Assembly (NCBI RefSeq): GCF_018531195.1
Contig: NZ_JAHDYS010000017.1
Location: 1-64,000 of the forward strand
Origin: Pelotalea chapellei
GTDB lineage: Bacteria; Desulfobacterota; Desulfuromonadia; Geobacterales; Pseudopelobacteraceae
DNA length: 64,000 nucleotides
Reading direction: 5' to 3'
Shown here: positions 50,037 to 59,567 of the stretch, piece after piece
How positions within the stretch are numbered: the first letter of the stretch is position 1
Layout: each line of letters starts with the position of its first letter
Made by a program: the position numbers and the translations under genes
The notes under the pieces: model-generated
Databases searched by the model: none
What the model saw: only the letters and a program-made list of their open reading frames with translations
Told to the model about the DNA's origin: nothing

Positions 50037-51425
50037 ATGCAGGACCTCAAAAATTTAACTCCTAAAAAACGTTTTCCCGGCTTCAAATCGACCGGTTCCA
50101 GTACCGTCAATAGAAGAATAGCTACAGGTGAACACTTCAGCCACCTTCGTCCCCCCAGAGGCAAGCGCCTGAAGAAGCTCAAACACCTGCTCCTGTTTCT
50201 GGCTATTGTTCTGGCGCTGACCCCGGTCTGCATGCTGGTCTTCAACCAGGCCCCCCGTGCAGCAAAGTCCCTCGCCACCTGGCTCAAAATGGGCGCACCT
50301 GCCTCCCCCACTATTGCCGAAGCAGCCAAGCCGCCCGCGGTAAGCAGTTTCGGAGTTGCCAGCCAGCTACTCGACTCTGCCACAGTCGAAGGTGAAGGAT
50401 TGATTGCGCGGACCCCAGCCGGCGACACGCTTCATTACACCATTCGAAACGACCTGCAACAGCGCATTCACGGCTTCATGGCCGCCAACAAGGTTCCATA
50501 TGGTGTGGTTGTAGCCATAGAACCCGCCACCGGCCGTATTTTGGCAATGACCTCCTATTCATCAGTTGATCCGAATTGGTCACAAAACTCGTTTTTCGAC
50601 CTGTATCCAATGGCATCGCTCTTCAAGATCGTGACCGCCTCAGCCGCCTTGGAAAACGGAAAAATGACCCCTGAAACCGTGGTCGAATTCCGTGGCAATT
50701 CCTACTCGGAAAACCCGCGCTATTGGGAAGCCAGCCCGCGCGGCAGGAACAACCGCATGGATGTCACCCATGCTCTGGGTAAATCTATCAATCCGGTCTA
50801 TGGCAGGGTAGCAGCAGACATTGCCGGAAAAGCATTCGTACTTGAATCTGCACATAAATTCGGCTTCAACCAGGCACTGCTTCCCGGCACTCCGGCCAAG
50901 GTAAGCCACGCGACCGACCCCCAGAGTGTTCACGACCTGATGTTGATGGGTGCCGGACTTGATCACGAGGTCAAGATTTCGCCGCTGCATGCCGCAGTGA
51001 TGATGGCTGCCATAGCCAATGGCGGTAAGATGATGTTTCCAGGACTAACGGAAAAGGTACTTGATTCGGGCGGGACAGCCAAAGAGACTCATAAACCTCT
51101 GGCAATCCGCCAGCTGGTATCACCGGAAACAGCATCGTCTCTGACCCGCATGTTGACCAGCACCGTTACACATGGCACCTCCCACAAGGCATTCCATGAC
51201 CGTCGCGGTCGTCCACTTATTGAAGTTGATATTGCTGCCAAGACCGGCTCCATCAACGGCACTGATCCGCGAGGGCATTATTCCTGGTTCGCCGCCTTCG
51301 CACCGGTTCGCAATCCCAAAATTGCGCTTGCCGCGCTGGTTATCAATCAGGATAAATGGAAGATAAAATCATCACAGGTGGGAGAGCAGGCCTTGCAGGA
51401 GTTCTTTGACAAGGACACGCCATAA
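50037..51425 (+). CDS. Penicillin-binding protein transpeptidase
   Basis: A 462-residue membrane-anchored transpeptidase: cytosolic Arg/Lys-rich N-terminus, one transmembrane helix (about 50-70), and a penicillin-binding domain (about 160-455). Active-site motifs are MASLFKIVTA (SxxK, near 191), KSINP (SxN, near 245) and the KTGS box near 398. It lacks a glycosyltransferase domain and a clear PBP dimerisation domain, so it looks like a small peptidoglycan cross-linking enzyme rather than FtsI or a bifunctional PBP. It is 54 bases after hflX. Confidence 0.9.
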   Translation: MQDLKNLTPKKRFPGFKSTGSSTVNRRIATGEHFSHLRPPRGKRLKKLKHLLLFLAIVLALTPVCMLVFNQAPRAAKSLATWLKMGAPASPTIAEAAKPPAVSSFGVASQLLDSATVEGEGLIARTPAGDTLHYTIRNDLQQRIHGFMAANKVPYGVVVAIEPATGRILAMTSYSSVDPNWSQNSFFDLYPMASLFKIVTASAALENGKMTPETVVEFRGNSYSENPRYWEASPRGRNNRMDVTHALGKSINPVYGRVAADIAGKAFVLESAHKFGFNQALLPGTPAKVSHATDPQSVHDLMLMGAGLDHEVKISPLHAAVMMAAIANGGKMMFPGLTEKVLDSGGTAKETHKPLAIRQLVSPETASSLTRMLTSTVTHGTSHKAFHDRRGRPLIEVDIAAKTGSINGTDPRGHYSWFAAFAPVRNPKIALAALVINQDKWKIKSSQVGEQALQEFFDKDTP

Positions 51426-51469
51426 GAGATGGGCACATAAGAATTACAAGTGTCTTCTGATTCTATAAT

Positions 51470-52210
51470 TCAGGCAACTTCAGTGTTATCGGGAAGGTAG
51501 TTTTTCAGGAGCAGCTCTCCTGCTATCATCTCGCCATAGGTAAAATGTTCGATCCAGTCCCCCAGGGAAAGAATGGTAAAAGGCAAGCCGGTCAACTGTT
51601 CCCTGAAGGCCAGATGAAAATGGCCGACAACCAGCCCCTCCCCCCCCTGCTGACGAACTGAATCAGCATATGAACGAATGATCCGGCGATAATCCCATCG
51701 TTCAGTCTTGGTACCATAGGTGGCACGACTGCGCCGTTGCAAATGTTCCTTGACGACAAGCGCCAGGGATGGTGGAAAGAGCTTGACCGCCAATGCCGTA
51801 ACTGGGTTGTGCAGTAACAGCCTCAAAAAGCGGTAACCCCGGTCGGCCGAGTTGATCTGGTCGCCATGGCAGAGATACAGTCGACGCCCCTGCACCATCC
51901 GTAAAGCCGGGCCGGTATGAATCTCAGCAGCGAGCTGTTCTCTGAAAACAGGCCCGAGATGAAAATCATGATTGCCCTCGAAGTAGATCAGTCGCCAGCC
52001 GTTTTGCTTCAGACACAACAATGCTTCAATCAAAGCATCATGCTGCCGAAACGGGTTTGAAGGAAAACCGAGCCAGAAATCAAAAAGGTCGCCCATAATG
52101 AAAAGTTCCCCGGCCTCCCCTTTCAGCTCGTGTAGAAATTGCAGCAACAAACGGTAGTTGTGGTCGCTGGGTGTCACCAGATGGGCATCGGCAATAAAGA
52201 TAGTACGCAT
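51470..52210 (-). CDS. lpxH: UDP-2,3-diacylglucosamine diphosphatase LpxH
   Basis: A 246-residue calcineurin-like phosphoesterase that forms lipid X in lipid A synthesis. Metal-binding motifs are in order: IADAH, GDLFDFWLG, GNHDFHLG, LCHGDQIN and GHFHL. The length and FDFW motif match LpxH rather than LpxI or LpxG. The start at 52210 is preferred because it begins MRTIFIADAH; the frame reaches to 52327 without likeness. It is convergent with the PBP gene. Confidence 0.92.
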   Translation of the reverse strand: MRTIFIADAHLVTPSDHNYRLLLQFLHELKGEAGELFIMGDLFDFWLGFPSNPFRQHDALIEALLCLKQNGWRLIYFEGNHDFHLGPVFREQLAAEIHTGPALRMVQGRRLYLCHGDQINSADRGYRFLRLLLHNPVTALAVKLFPPSLALVVKEHLQRRSRATYGTKTERWDYRRIIRSYADSVRQQGGEGLVVGHFHLAFREQLTGLPFTILSLGDWIEHFTYGEMIAGELLLKNYLPDNTEVA

Positions 52211-52268
52211 GGGGTGGATTGTGCTGTCACTCCTCGCATATGTCAACAGGGAATAGAGGAAGATCGAT

Positions 52269-52724
52269 ATGGCTTTTGTGCATAATGTTGAAATAGAGTG
52301 GGATGAATTAGTGAATGCATTTACCAACCTGCGTGGCGATCAGGTTCATTTTCTCGACCGTCAGACCGGTGAAGTCTTTCATGTTCCTGCAACACTGGAG
52401 GATGAGGATTTCTGGCGTCAGATGGAAACGAATCGGGAGCGATTCCTGGAAATTCCCCGCATGGATTACGGTGTTGAACGGCAATTCATGACCGGCTTCA
52501 TTGGAGCAGTGGAAGATGGAGGGCTCAAAAAGATCCTCAACGGTTCCATAAGCGGGGCTAAACCCTATGGCAAGCTCAATGACATCATTTCATTTTTCCC
52601 TGAAGAATCTGAGCGTCTCCAGGAGATGAAGGACGAATTTCTCACCAGCCGCGTCAAACACTGGCTTGAAGCAAACAATCTCTACACCATCGACGCTGAC
52701 ATGATCCGCATCCCCCGCCTGTGA
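52269..52724 (+). CDS. UPF0158 family protein
   Basis: A 151-residue cytosolic protein: IEWDELVNAFTNLRGDQVHFLD, EIPRMDYGVERQFMTGFIG and a helical C-terminal half match the UPF0158 family, whose function is unknown. It is eight bases before the AI-2E transporter gene and probably in one operon with it and copA. Confidence 0.85.
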   Translation: MAFVHNVEIEWDELVNAFTNLRGDQVHFLDRQTGEVFHVPATLEDEDFWRQMETNRERFLEIPRMDYGVERQFMTGFIGAVEDGGLKKILNGSISGAKPYGKLNDIISFFPEESERLQEMKDEFLTSRVKHWLEANNLYTIDADMIRIPRL

Positions 52725-52731
52725 GGACGCG

Positions 52732-53787
52732 ATGAGCCACTCCCACCAAAGTATCCACCGCAGCGACTACGGCAGGCTGATAGCAATAATCCTGATCCTC
52801 TGCCTGTTAGCCGCTGCCGGCTATGCCCTGCAGCACACCATTTCCTGCTTCCTGCTCTCCTGGGTCATAGCATACCTGCTGGATCCGATTCTGATATACG
52901 CCGAAAAGCGCAGGATCCAGCGCGTCTACGCCCTTGGATTGATGTACTTTTTCCTCGGTATTCTGACTGTTTTTTTTCTGACATTCATGGTGCCCAAACT
53001 TACCATCGGCTGGAACAGCTTCATTCATGATCTGCCGCTCTATATACAGAAGCTGAAACAGCTCGCCCTGGAATGGAGAAGCCGAATTCCTGATCGTACC
53101 GGATCTGAAGAGATCCAGTGGCTGATCGATACCTTTTCGGGCAACATCGACAAGGCAGCCGACAAAACCGGTGCAGTGGCCTATACCTTCGGCACCAGCA
53201 TTTTCTTCAATCTATTCAACATCGTACTCTCGCCGATTCTGGTCTTCTTCATGCTGTACTACAAGCAGATCATCCTGGATACCGTCGCATCCTGGATTCC
53301 GGAACATCGCCGGGAAATGATCATCGGCATCGGACTTGAAGTAAACAGCAGCATCGGCGGGTATCTGCGCGGCCAGGTCATCGTATCCCTCATCGTGGCC
53401 GTCTGTGCCTCACTGGCACTCTTTGTCATGGATATCCCCCATCCCATATTCTGCGGCATCTTTGCCGGTGCAGCTTCGATACTGCCGTTCATCGGCGTAT
53501 TTATCGCCATCCTGCCGGCCCTGTTCTTCGCCTGGTTCAAATACCAGACCATAGCGGTACTGGCAAAAACAGGCATTGCCTTTGCGGTGATATACTTTCT
53601 GGAAGGGTACATCATCAAGCCGCTGGTCTTCAAACAATCCATGAACCTCAACCCGCTGGTGACCATCATCATGGTCATGGCACTGGGTGAATTGCTCGGA
53701 TTCTGGGGAATCCTCCTCGCCCTGCCGATAGCGGCCGCCATAAAAATTGCCTGGGGGCACGTCATCAGAGGTGATTTCAACAGTTAA
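52732..53787 (+). CDS. AI-2E (PerM/YdiK) family transporter
   Basis: A 351-residue inner-membrane protein with seven to eight helices, the family length and layout: N-terminal LLAAAGYALQHTISCFLLSW, helical WVIAYLLDPI, and the conserved C-terminal MNLNPLVTIIMVMALGELLG then LALPIAAAIK. Family members export small molecules, lipids or sodium; the AI-2E name derives from one exporter of autoinducer-2 and does not prove that role here. It lies between UPF0158 and copA in a probable operon. Confidence 0.9.
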   Translation: MSHSHQSIHRSDYGRLIAIILILCLLAAAGYALQHTISCFLLSWVIAYLLDPILIYAEKRRIQRVYALGLMYFFLGILTVFFLTFMVPKLTIGWNSFIHDLPLYIQKLKQLALEWRSRIPDRTGSEEIQWLIDTFSGNIDKAADKTGAVAYTFGTSIFFNLFNIVLSPILVFFMLYYKQIILDTVASWIPEHRREMIIGIGLEVNSSIGGYLRGQVIVSLIVAVCASLALFVMDIPHPIFCGIFAGAASILPFIGVFIAILPALFFAWFKYQTIAVLAKTGIAFAVIYFLEGYIIKPLVFKQSMNLNPLVTIIMVMALGELLGFWGILLALPIAAAIKIAWGHVIRGDFNS

Positions 53788-53809
53788 TTCCAAAGCGTGA
53801 TGGATTCCC

Positions 53810-56200
53810 ATGACTACATCTACAATGAAAATCACCGGCATGTCCTGCGCAAGCTGCGCTTTGCGTATCGAAAGATCCCTCACCGGCCGCAGCGGAATCT
53901 CCTCCGCAATCGTTAATTTCGCCATGGAGGAATTAACCGTCACCCATGACGAAACGGTTTCCCGCCATGATATCGCAGAGCAGGTTAATAGCCTGGGATA
54001 CGACGTGATTCTTCCTGAACCGCCGGGTGAACTTAATTTCGGTGTAGCAGGCCTGCACTGCGCCTCCTGCGTTAATACTCTAGAAACAAAGCTGCTTGAA
54101 AACCCCGCCATCAGCACCGCCGTGATCAATCTTGCAACAGAAAGCGGCTTCGTCCGCTTTGATCCACAGCGCCTTTCTCCTGCAGAAATTTTTGCAATTG
54201 TTCATTCGGCAGGCTACACACCGCTGGAATCGGGTAGAGACAGCGATGCCTCTGCAAATGAGGACCTTCGTTCCCAGCGGACCTGGTTCATCTTCGCGCT
54301 GGCCGCCTCGTTGCCGATCATGTTGACCATGGGGATGCACGACAACCGTGCCGTCATGCAGCTCAATCTTCTACTGGCAACAGCTGTTCAGTTCTCGGCT
54401 GGGCTCATATTCTACAAAGGTGCCTGGGCAGCCATCAGGAACCGCAGCGCAAACATGGATGTGCTGGTGGCATTGGGCACCTCGGCAGCCTATTTCTACT
54501 CGCTTCTGGCCTATGCCGGACTGCTGGGCCCTGCCAGGGAAGTTTTTTTCGAAACTTCCGCCATGCTGATTGCCTTCATTCGCCTTGGTAAGTATCTGGA
54601 GGCACGGGCACGGGGCAAAGCGGGCGAGGCCCTCAAAAAGCTGCTGCACCTGCAGGCGGACAAAGCCCGTCTGGTGACGGAAGATGGAGAAAAAGAGGTG
54701 CCCGCCTCCATCATCCGTGTCGGTGATGTGGTGCTGGTGCGACCGGGCGAGGCAATCCCTGTTGACGGCGAGATCATCGAGGGCAGCGGCGCTGTTGATG
54801 AAGCCATGGTCACCGGGGAGTCCATGCCGGTACTGAAGCAGGTTGGGGACACGGTAACCGGCGCCACCATCAGCAAGGGGGGAGTGCTGCGGGTACGTGC
54901 AACCAGAGTAGGCGAAGCAACCCTGCTTTCCCAGATCGTTCGCATGGTTCGGGAAGCGCAGGGGGACAAGGCGCCCATCCAGCGCTTTGCCGATGCAATC
55001 TCAAGCTGGTTCGTGCCGGCAGTCATCGTGCTGGCACTGGCTACTTTCGGAATCTGGTTTTTCCTGTTGCAGTCAGATTTTCTCGCAGCTTTCAAATTTG
55101 CCATTGCAGTAATTGTCATTGCCTGCCCCTGCGCAATGGGACTGGCCACCCCCACCGCCATCATGGTCGGAAGCGGTGTGGCCCTGGCACGCGGCATCCT
55201 CGTAAAAAAAGGGTCTGCACTTGAAATCATCTCAGGCCTGCAGGTTTTGCTGCTGGACAAAACCGGCACCCTGACTGCCGGCTCCCCCGGCATGACAGAT
55301 CTGGTACCGGTTGCACGCACTGTAGACCCGGATCGCCTGCTTGAATGCCTGGCAACGGCAGAGGCGCATTCCAGCCACCCCCTGGCCCAGGCTGCCGTCA
55401 AGGCTGCAGCAGATGCCGGCATACAGCCGGGTGAAGCCTCTGATTTCGAAGAACGGGGGGGCTACGGCATCACCTGCACCTATGCCGGACTGCGCCTTTC
55501 GGTCGGAAATGAGCGGCTGATGAAAGAGGCGGGAGTGAGCCTGGCCCCATTGTCGGAAAAAGCCGCCGAACTTGCCAGTGCAGGAAAATCCCTGCTTTTT
55601 GTAGCAGCCGATACCACCCTGGTTGGCGTTGCAGCTTTTGCAGACACCCTCAAGCCGAGCTCGCGTAAAGCCGTGGCCGAATTGAAGGGAATGGGCATCA
55701 CAACAATCATGATAACCGGCGACCACCATGATGTGGCCGAAGTGGTGGCGCGTCAGGCGGGTGTTGACAATTTCGAAGCAGACGTGCTGCCGGACCGCAA
55801 GCAGCAGGTGGTCAGGGAGTACCAGCAGAAAGGCTATATCACCGGCATGGTGGGTGACGGCATCAACGATGCGCCGGCCCTGGCCAGCGCTGAGATAGGC
55901 ATTGCCATCGGTGGCGGTACAGATGTAGCCAAGGAAACCGGCGACATCGTACTGATGCGGGACGACCTGCTGGACGTGGTCCGCGCCATCAAAATCGGCC
56001 GTGCAACCCTGACCAAGGTCAAACAGAACCTGTTCTGGGCACTCTTCTACAACATCCTCGGCATTCCCGTAGCCGCCGGTTTCTTCTCACACTACGGCAT
56101 CACCCTCAAACCTGAATATGCAGGACTGGCCATGGCCTTTTCTTCGGTTTCGGTGGTGATGAATTCGATCCTGCTCAAACGGGTTGCAAGGGGGCTGTAA
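53810..56200 (+). CDS. copA: Copper-exporting P1B-type ATPase
   Basis: A 796-residue copper pump. Two metal-binding HMA domains at the N-terminus (about 1-70 GMSCASC, 75-140 GLHCASC), eight membrane helices, the transport motif ACPCAMGLATPTAIM (CPC, near 440), the phosphorylation motif DKTGTLTAG near 480, the GDGINDAP hinge near 685, and the conserved helix-7/8 metal residues YN...; all in order. It should export Cu+ to the periplasm. The upstream gap is 22 bases. No CueR-like regulator or chaperone is adjacent. Confidence 0.95.
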   Translation: MTTSTMKITGMSCASCALRIERSLTGRSGISSAIVNFAMEELTVTHDETVSRHDIAEQVNSLGYDVILPEPPGELNFGVAGLHCASCVNTLETKLLENPAISTAVINLATESGFVRFDPQRLSPAEIFAIVHSAGYTPLESGRDSDASANEDLRSQRTWFIFALAASLPIMLTMGMHDNRAVMQLNLLLATAVQFSAGLIFYKGAWAAIRNRSANMDVLVALGTSAAYFYSLLAYAGLLGPAREVFFETSAMLIAFIRLGKYLEARARGKAGEALKKLLHLQADKARLVTEDGEKEVPASIIRVGDVVLVRPGEAIPVDGEIIEGSGAVDEAMVTGESMPVLKQVGDTVTGATISKGGVLRVRATRVGEATLLSQIVRMVREAQGDKAPIQRFADAISSWFVPAVIVLALATFGIWFFLLQSDFLAAFKFAIAVIVIACPCAMGLATPTAIMVGSGVALARGILVKKGSALEIISGLQVLLLDKTGTLTAGSPGMTDLVPVARTVDPDRLLECLATAEAHSSHPLAQAAVKAAADAGIQPGEASDFEERGGYGITCTYAGLRLSVGNERLMKEAGVSLAPLSEKAAELASAGKSLLFVAADTTLVGVAAFADTLKPSSRKAVAELKGMGITTIMITGDHHDVAEVVARQAGVDNFEADVLPDRKQQVVREYQQKGYITGMVGDGINDAPALASAEIGIAIGGGTDVAKETGDIVLMRDDLLDVVRAIKIGRATLTKVKQNLFWALFYNILGIPVAAGFFSHYGITLKPEYAGLAMAFSSVSVVMNSILLKRVARGL

Positions 56201-56227
56201 ATCGGAGATTTGGGGACTGGTGGCTTC

Positions 56228-56268
56228 AATACAAAAGCCCTCCTGATACGGGAGGGCTTTCGTATTTG
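56228..56268. terminator. Bidirectional terminator after copA
   Basis: AATACAAAAGCCCTCC and GGAGGGCTTTCGTATTT form a hairpin with a 6-base loop between the converging copA and tpx genes. Confidence 0.82.
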
Positions 56269-56287
56269 TACATCATGAAAAAGCGGA

Positions 56288-56803
56288 TTACAGTAAAGCC
56301 TTGGCTGCAGCGATGGCCGCTGCATAATCCGGCTCGCTGGTAACCTCCTGGACGATCTGGATGTAACGGATCGTATCGTTTGCATCGACGACGAAGATGG
56401 CACGGCCAAGCAGCAGCAGCTCTTTGATAACCACGCCATAGGCATCTCCAAAAGAGCGTTCACGATAATCGGAAAGGGTGGTTACCCGCTCGATGCCGGC
56501 CGCCCCGCACCACCTTTTCTGGGCAAATGGAAGGTCGAGACTCACGGTCAGTACAACCACATTTTCCGGTAGAGCGGCAGCTTCCTGGTTGAAGCGACGG
56601 GTCTCGGTGTCGCAGACAGGTGTGTCCAAAGAAGGTACCGAACTGATGATGCGAATTTTTCCGGCAGAGCTTGCCAGAGTTACTGGCGCCAAACCATTAT
56701 CCACCACCCGGAAATCGGGAGCCTTGTCTCCAACCTTCAGCTCAGGGCCAAGCAGTGTCATGGGATTGCCTTTAAAGGTAATGATTCCGGTCCTCTCGTT
56801 CAT
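56288..56803 (-). CDS. tpx: Thiol peroxidase (Tpx, atypical 2-Cys peroxiredoxin)
   Basis: A 171-residue peroxidase reducing alkyl peroxides with thioredoxin. The peroxidatic Cys is in SLDTPVCDTETRRF near 64 and the resolving Cys in QKRWCGAAG near 98, the Tpx spacing. The ATG follows AAGGAGG. It stands alone on the minus strand between two terminators. Confidence 0.94.
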   Translation of the reverse strand: MNERTGIITFKGNPMTLLGPELKVGDKAPDFRVVDNGLAPVTLASSAGKIRIISSVPSLDTPVCDTETRRFNQEAAALPENVVVLTVSLDLPFAQKRWCGAAGIERVTTLSDYRERSFGDAYGVVIKELLLLGRAIFVVDANDTIRYIQIVQEVTSEPDYAAAIAAAKALL

Positions 56804-56834
56804 GTGTATCCTCCTTGATTGAAATGATGCTGCC

Positions 56835-56869
56835 AGGAGCCTGTCGGACTAAGGACCGATAGGCTCCTT
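56835..56869 (-). terminator. Hairpin after the Nudix gene
   Basis: AGGAGCCTGTCGG and CCGATAGGCTCCT pair across about 8 bases, between tpx and the Nudix stop, so it should end the minus-strand Nudix/yceH transcript. The T-run is short. Confidence 0.55.
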
Positions 56870-56918
56870 TAGTGTACGTCATCCCTTTCGGTATGCAACG
56901 TCTTACCATTACCGCCAG

Positions 56919-57509
56919 TCAGCGTCCAGCAGACTGTTGGCAGCAGGTTTCCAAAAACTGCACCACAAATCGATACGTCAGCCCCCACAAAACCGGTGTA
57001 TGAGCCTGGGGAAGCTGAATGGCAGGCACTTCATGATCGCTTGCGTCAAAATGGACTGTGGCGGTGACATGCCGTTCAGGAGCTGTCAAACAGCTCAAAC
57101 TGACCCAGAAAACAGAATGCACTTCTTCATTGGGAACCGGAGCAGCACAACTGCCATTAATACCATACACAAAGCAGGCCACCCGTACCGGCAGCGTCAT
57201 GCCGCTGATTTCGGTCAGCCGCCCGAGATAACAGGCGCGGGAGAGATCAAGACCAATCTCTTCCATGACTTCCCGCTCAGCCGCCTGACGCGGCTCCTCC
57301 CCCTGCTCCAGCCTCCCTCCCGGAAATGCAAGATGTCCGGACCAGGGATCGAGTTCATGGGTAGCGCGCTGAATGAACAGCATCTCCATCCCGTCACTTC
57401 CCTGCCGCAGCACCAGTGCCACGGCAGCGGGCGCGCGCCCTGTGACATCAAAGGTTGGCAGGTTACATGCAGCCAGACGGCTGGCAATTTGATCAAAATC
57501 GTTCGTCAT
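56919..57509 (-). CDS. Nudix hydrolase (CoA pyrophosphatase-like)
   Basis: A 196-residue Nudix hydrolase: the Nudix box GGRLEQGEEPRQAAEREVME then EIGL is intact, near residue 65-88, and the layout (box placed after WSGHLAFPGG) is that of NudL-like CoA pyrophosphatases. The substrate is inferred. The start is placed at 57509, where AGGGAAAG gives a ribosome site; upstream Met codons are also possible. It follows yceH by 16 bases. Confidence 0.85.
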   Translation of the reverse strand: MTNDFDQIASRLAACNLPTFDVTGRAPAAVALVLRQGSDGMEMLFIQRATHELDPWSGHLAFPGGRLEQGEEPRQAAEREVMEEIGLDLSRACYLGRLTEISGMTLPVRVACFVYGINGSCAAPVPNEEVHSVFWVSLSCLTAPERHVTATVHFDASDHEVPAIQLPQAHTPVLWGLTYRFVVQFLETCCQQSAGR

Positions 57510-57525
57510 GCTTTCCCTGCCCATG

Positions 57526-58206
57526 CTACTCAAACTGACGCCTGAATTCATCCATCGACCGGCTCAATCCAGCAACCTCTTCACGCAAGGCAGCAACTTC
57601 TTCCTCCAAACGGGCGATGCGCTCATTCTCAGCCATCACGCGCACCCTTGCAGCTTCGGGAGCCGGAGTATGATCCTCATCGGCAACATCAGCCGGCCCG
57701 CAGAGCAGATGAGCGTAGCGACACTCTTTGCGCCCCGGCTGACGCGCCAGGCGAGTGATCATCGGCTGTTCCCGGTCCATCAGCTCCGTCAGCACATCTT
57801 CCACCGCCGACGCATCTGCAAAGGCATGCATCCGCTCACAGCGTCCGCGCAGTTCGCCCACTGTCTGTGGGCCTCGCACCAGCAACTCGCAGAGAGGAGC
57901 CAGTTCGGCCGGAACCAACTGTAATTTTTCACTGAGGATATGTCGATACTTCGGCACTCGTCCGCCATCGGCAGATAGTACCGCCAGTTGTTTAAAACGC
58001 AAGCCATCCAGGGCACGCACCACCGCAACTTCTTCCAGTGCCATGACAGGTTCACGGTTCGATTTCTGGTTGCAGGCATTCGTCAACGCATTCAGCGATA
58101 AAGGGTAGTACTCAGGTGTGGTCATTTCCTTTTCAATCAGACATCCCAGCACCCTCGCCTCAATAGGATCAAGCACTATTTCCACTAATTGTTCCTCACT
58201 TTCCAT
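57526..58206 (-). CDS. YceH/DUF480 family protein
   Basis: A 226-residue cytosolic protein of the YceH (UPF0502) family: EARVLGCLIEKEMTTPEYYP, SLNALTNACNQKSNREPVM and GPQTVGELRGR match its two winged-helix-like domains. The C-terminus has a coiled-coil of Glu and Arg (about 190-225). The function is unknown, though the fold suggests DNA binding. It is upstream of the Nudix gene. Confidence 0.9.
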   Translation of the reverse strand: MESEEQLVEIVLDPIEARVLGCLIEKEMTTPEYYPLSLNALTNACNQKSNREPVMALEEVAVVRALDGLRFKQLAVLSADGGRVPKYRHILSEKLQLVPAELAPLCELLVRGPQTVGELRGRCERMHAFADASAVEDVLTELMDREQPMITRLARQPGRKECRYAHLLCGPADVADEDHTPAPEAARVRVMAENERIARLEEEVAALREEVAGLSRSMDEFRRQFE

Positions 58207-58550
58207 TCTCGAATCAAAATAGTATATCAGGGTGAAGCCTGAAATACATGTGCGATGTTTAACTGAAACCGCCTTAGGTTGACACTAGCAGAAAGAGCGG
58301 GCATTAACTAATTTTCGACCGAAAGGGTTCTTTTTCGCCCTGGGGCGTCAATCTTCGTGCTGACTTGTGCGGCGTACCAATGTACGGCCGCGTAATCCCT
58401 CGATTTCCTTGCCAGGACCAAAAATTTCTCCTTTCCAAATCGGAATCCAGTAGTTTCCATCCATGTAATGGTCTGCCTCCGTTTCATTAATCGGTGTCCA
58501 TGCGCCATGATGGTCAGTCAATATCCATCAACAAACGAGAGGAGGTCAAG
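58207..58550. other. Intergenic region with orphan promoter-like repeat
   Basis: These 344 bases lead from the yceH start to the IS110 remnant. They contain the promoter-like repeat at 58274-58309 but no gene follows it directly. The reverse frame at 58308-58508 has no recognisable product and is not called. The stretch just before 58551 contains AGAGGAGG and may be the native leader of the transposase. Confidence 0.5.
58274..58309 (+). repeat. Promoter-like repeat, left copy
   Basis: A 36-base element, TTAGG-TTGACACTAGCAG then AAAGAGCGGGCATTA, that recurs almost identically at 63437-63472. It contains a consensus -35 TTGACA. The downstream gene it would drive is missing here. Confidence 0.7.
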
Positions 58551-58790
58551 GTGAACGTTAGCATTGTAGATTTGGACATTGCAAAAAATATTTTCCATAT
58601 TGTCTGTTTCAACGAACGGTTTAAAGAGCTTCGTAAATGCACGTCCCACCGTAATCAGGTTTTGCCATTCGCTAACATGCCGTCGGCTTTATCGGCATGG
58701 AAACATGCACATACATTGAGGAGAGCCATGGCAAGCAGTTTGCGTCCATTTGCGCAGCATTATATTTCTTGCCGGATGTTGCAAAGTTAA
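58551..58790 (+). pseudogene. IS110-family transposase remnant
   Basis: A GTG start after AGAGGAGG opens MNVSIVDLDIAKNIFHIVCF, the N-terminal part of an IS110/IS1111 DEDD transposase (GIDIAKNxFQVxxxN). The matching stretch AGMEAC...H appears in a different frame from about 58696 (GMETC), which shows a frameshift, and only the first ~80 of about 340 residues remain. The element is dead. Confidence 0.7.
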
Positions 58791-58906
58791 GTTAATAATT
58801 GGCATATTAAAGATCTAAAATAAAATTGCGAATCAAATATTTTGGCACCTTTCCATATTCAACTTGCAATCTGTCGCACGAGTACCAAGAGAACAAAGGC
58901 AACTGC

Positions 58907-59407
58907 GTGGCACGATCTGCTCATGTAAATAAATCTTTGGCTTCGCTGCAAATTCTGGCCGTCATACTCCTTCAACTATATGTCTTCGCTCCCTCCATGG
59001 CGCAACTGCTGAAAACGGAGGGGCGTGCGCACGGATGTTCAGGAGATCATGGGTTATGCGGTTGCTCGCCTGAACGTATTGCCAGTCACACCTGCTGTTG
59101 TTATCAATCAAAAAAAATCAGCGAATCAGAAAATTTGCAAAATCTCCACCACCACACAAACGATGGGGACACCGAGCAGGAGGAAGGTGAATCCGATTCA
59201 AGTTGTTTTCTGCGCGCCGCCCCTTGCGGAACCCAGCCAGCCTTTAATGCAGCATCATCACTCGATCTCAAATTCATACAGCAAGGCCTGTTACAAATAA
59301 TTCCTCCTGCCAGCCGTGTATCCCGCTTTCCCTCGCAGGCGATAACATTGCGTGGCCGATCTGTCGAACCGCCTGTTCCCCCTCCAAAACTTTCCCTCTT
59401 CTCCTGA
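58907..59407 (+). CDS. Exported Cys/His-rich protein
   Basis: A ~166-residue protein with a hydrophobic signal segment (about 11-34; LQILAVILLQLYVFAPSMA), followed by Cys/His motifs GCSGDHGLCGCSPERIASHT then CCCYQ, and NLHHHTNDGD. The C-terminus is low in conservation. Such residues are suited to copper, zinc or silver binding in the periplasm; I recall similar sequences near metal-handling genes in this group of bacteria. The GTG at 58907 has AAAGG upstream; the frame opens at a TTG, 58826, without a ribosome site. The next gene starts 160 bases on. Confidence 0.62.
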   Translation: MARSAHVNKSLASLQILAVILLQLYVFAPSMAQLLKTEGRAHGCSGDHGLCGCSPERIASHTCCCYQSKKISESENLQNLHHHTNDGDTEQEEGESDSSCFLRAAPCGTQPAFNAASSLDLKFIQQGLLQIIPPASRVSRFPSQAITLRGRSVEPPVPPPKLSLFS

Positions 59408-59567
59408 CCCTAATAGCAGCATAAGTATGTTAACGATGGGCTTCTGCTGGTCCAATCAATGGGATAAGTACGTTTACGAAAGCGGCTTTTACCTCGGCAA
59501 TTTCAGTATTTTTATTAATTAAATTCTATTCACACTTAATCTACCAAGCACTTTTCGGGAGTCAGAT

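Noticed and set aside
58308-58508. Reverse-strand frame of 66 codons beside the IS110 remnant
   Set aside because: No recognisable family, no ribosome site and a composition unlike the neighbouring genes; it may be part of old insertion-sequence flank.
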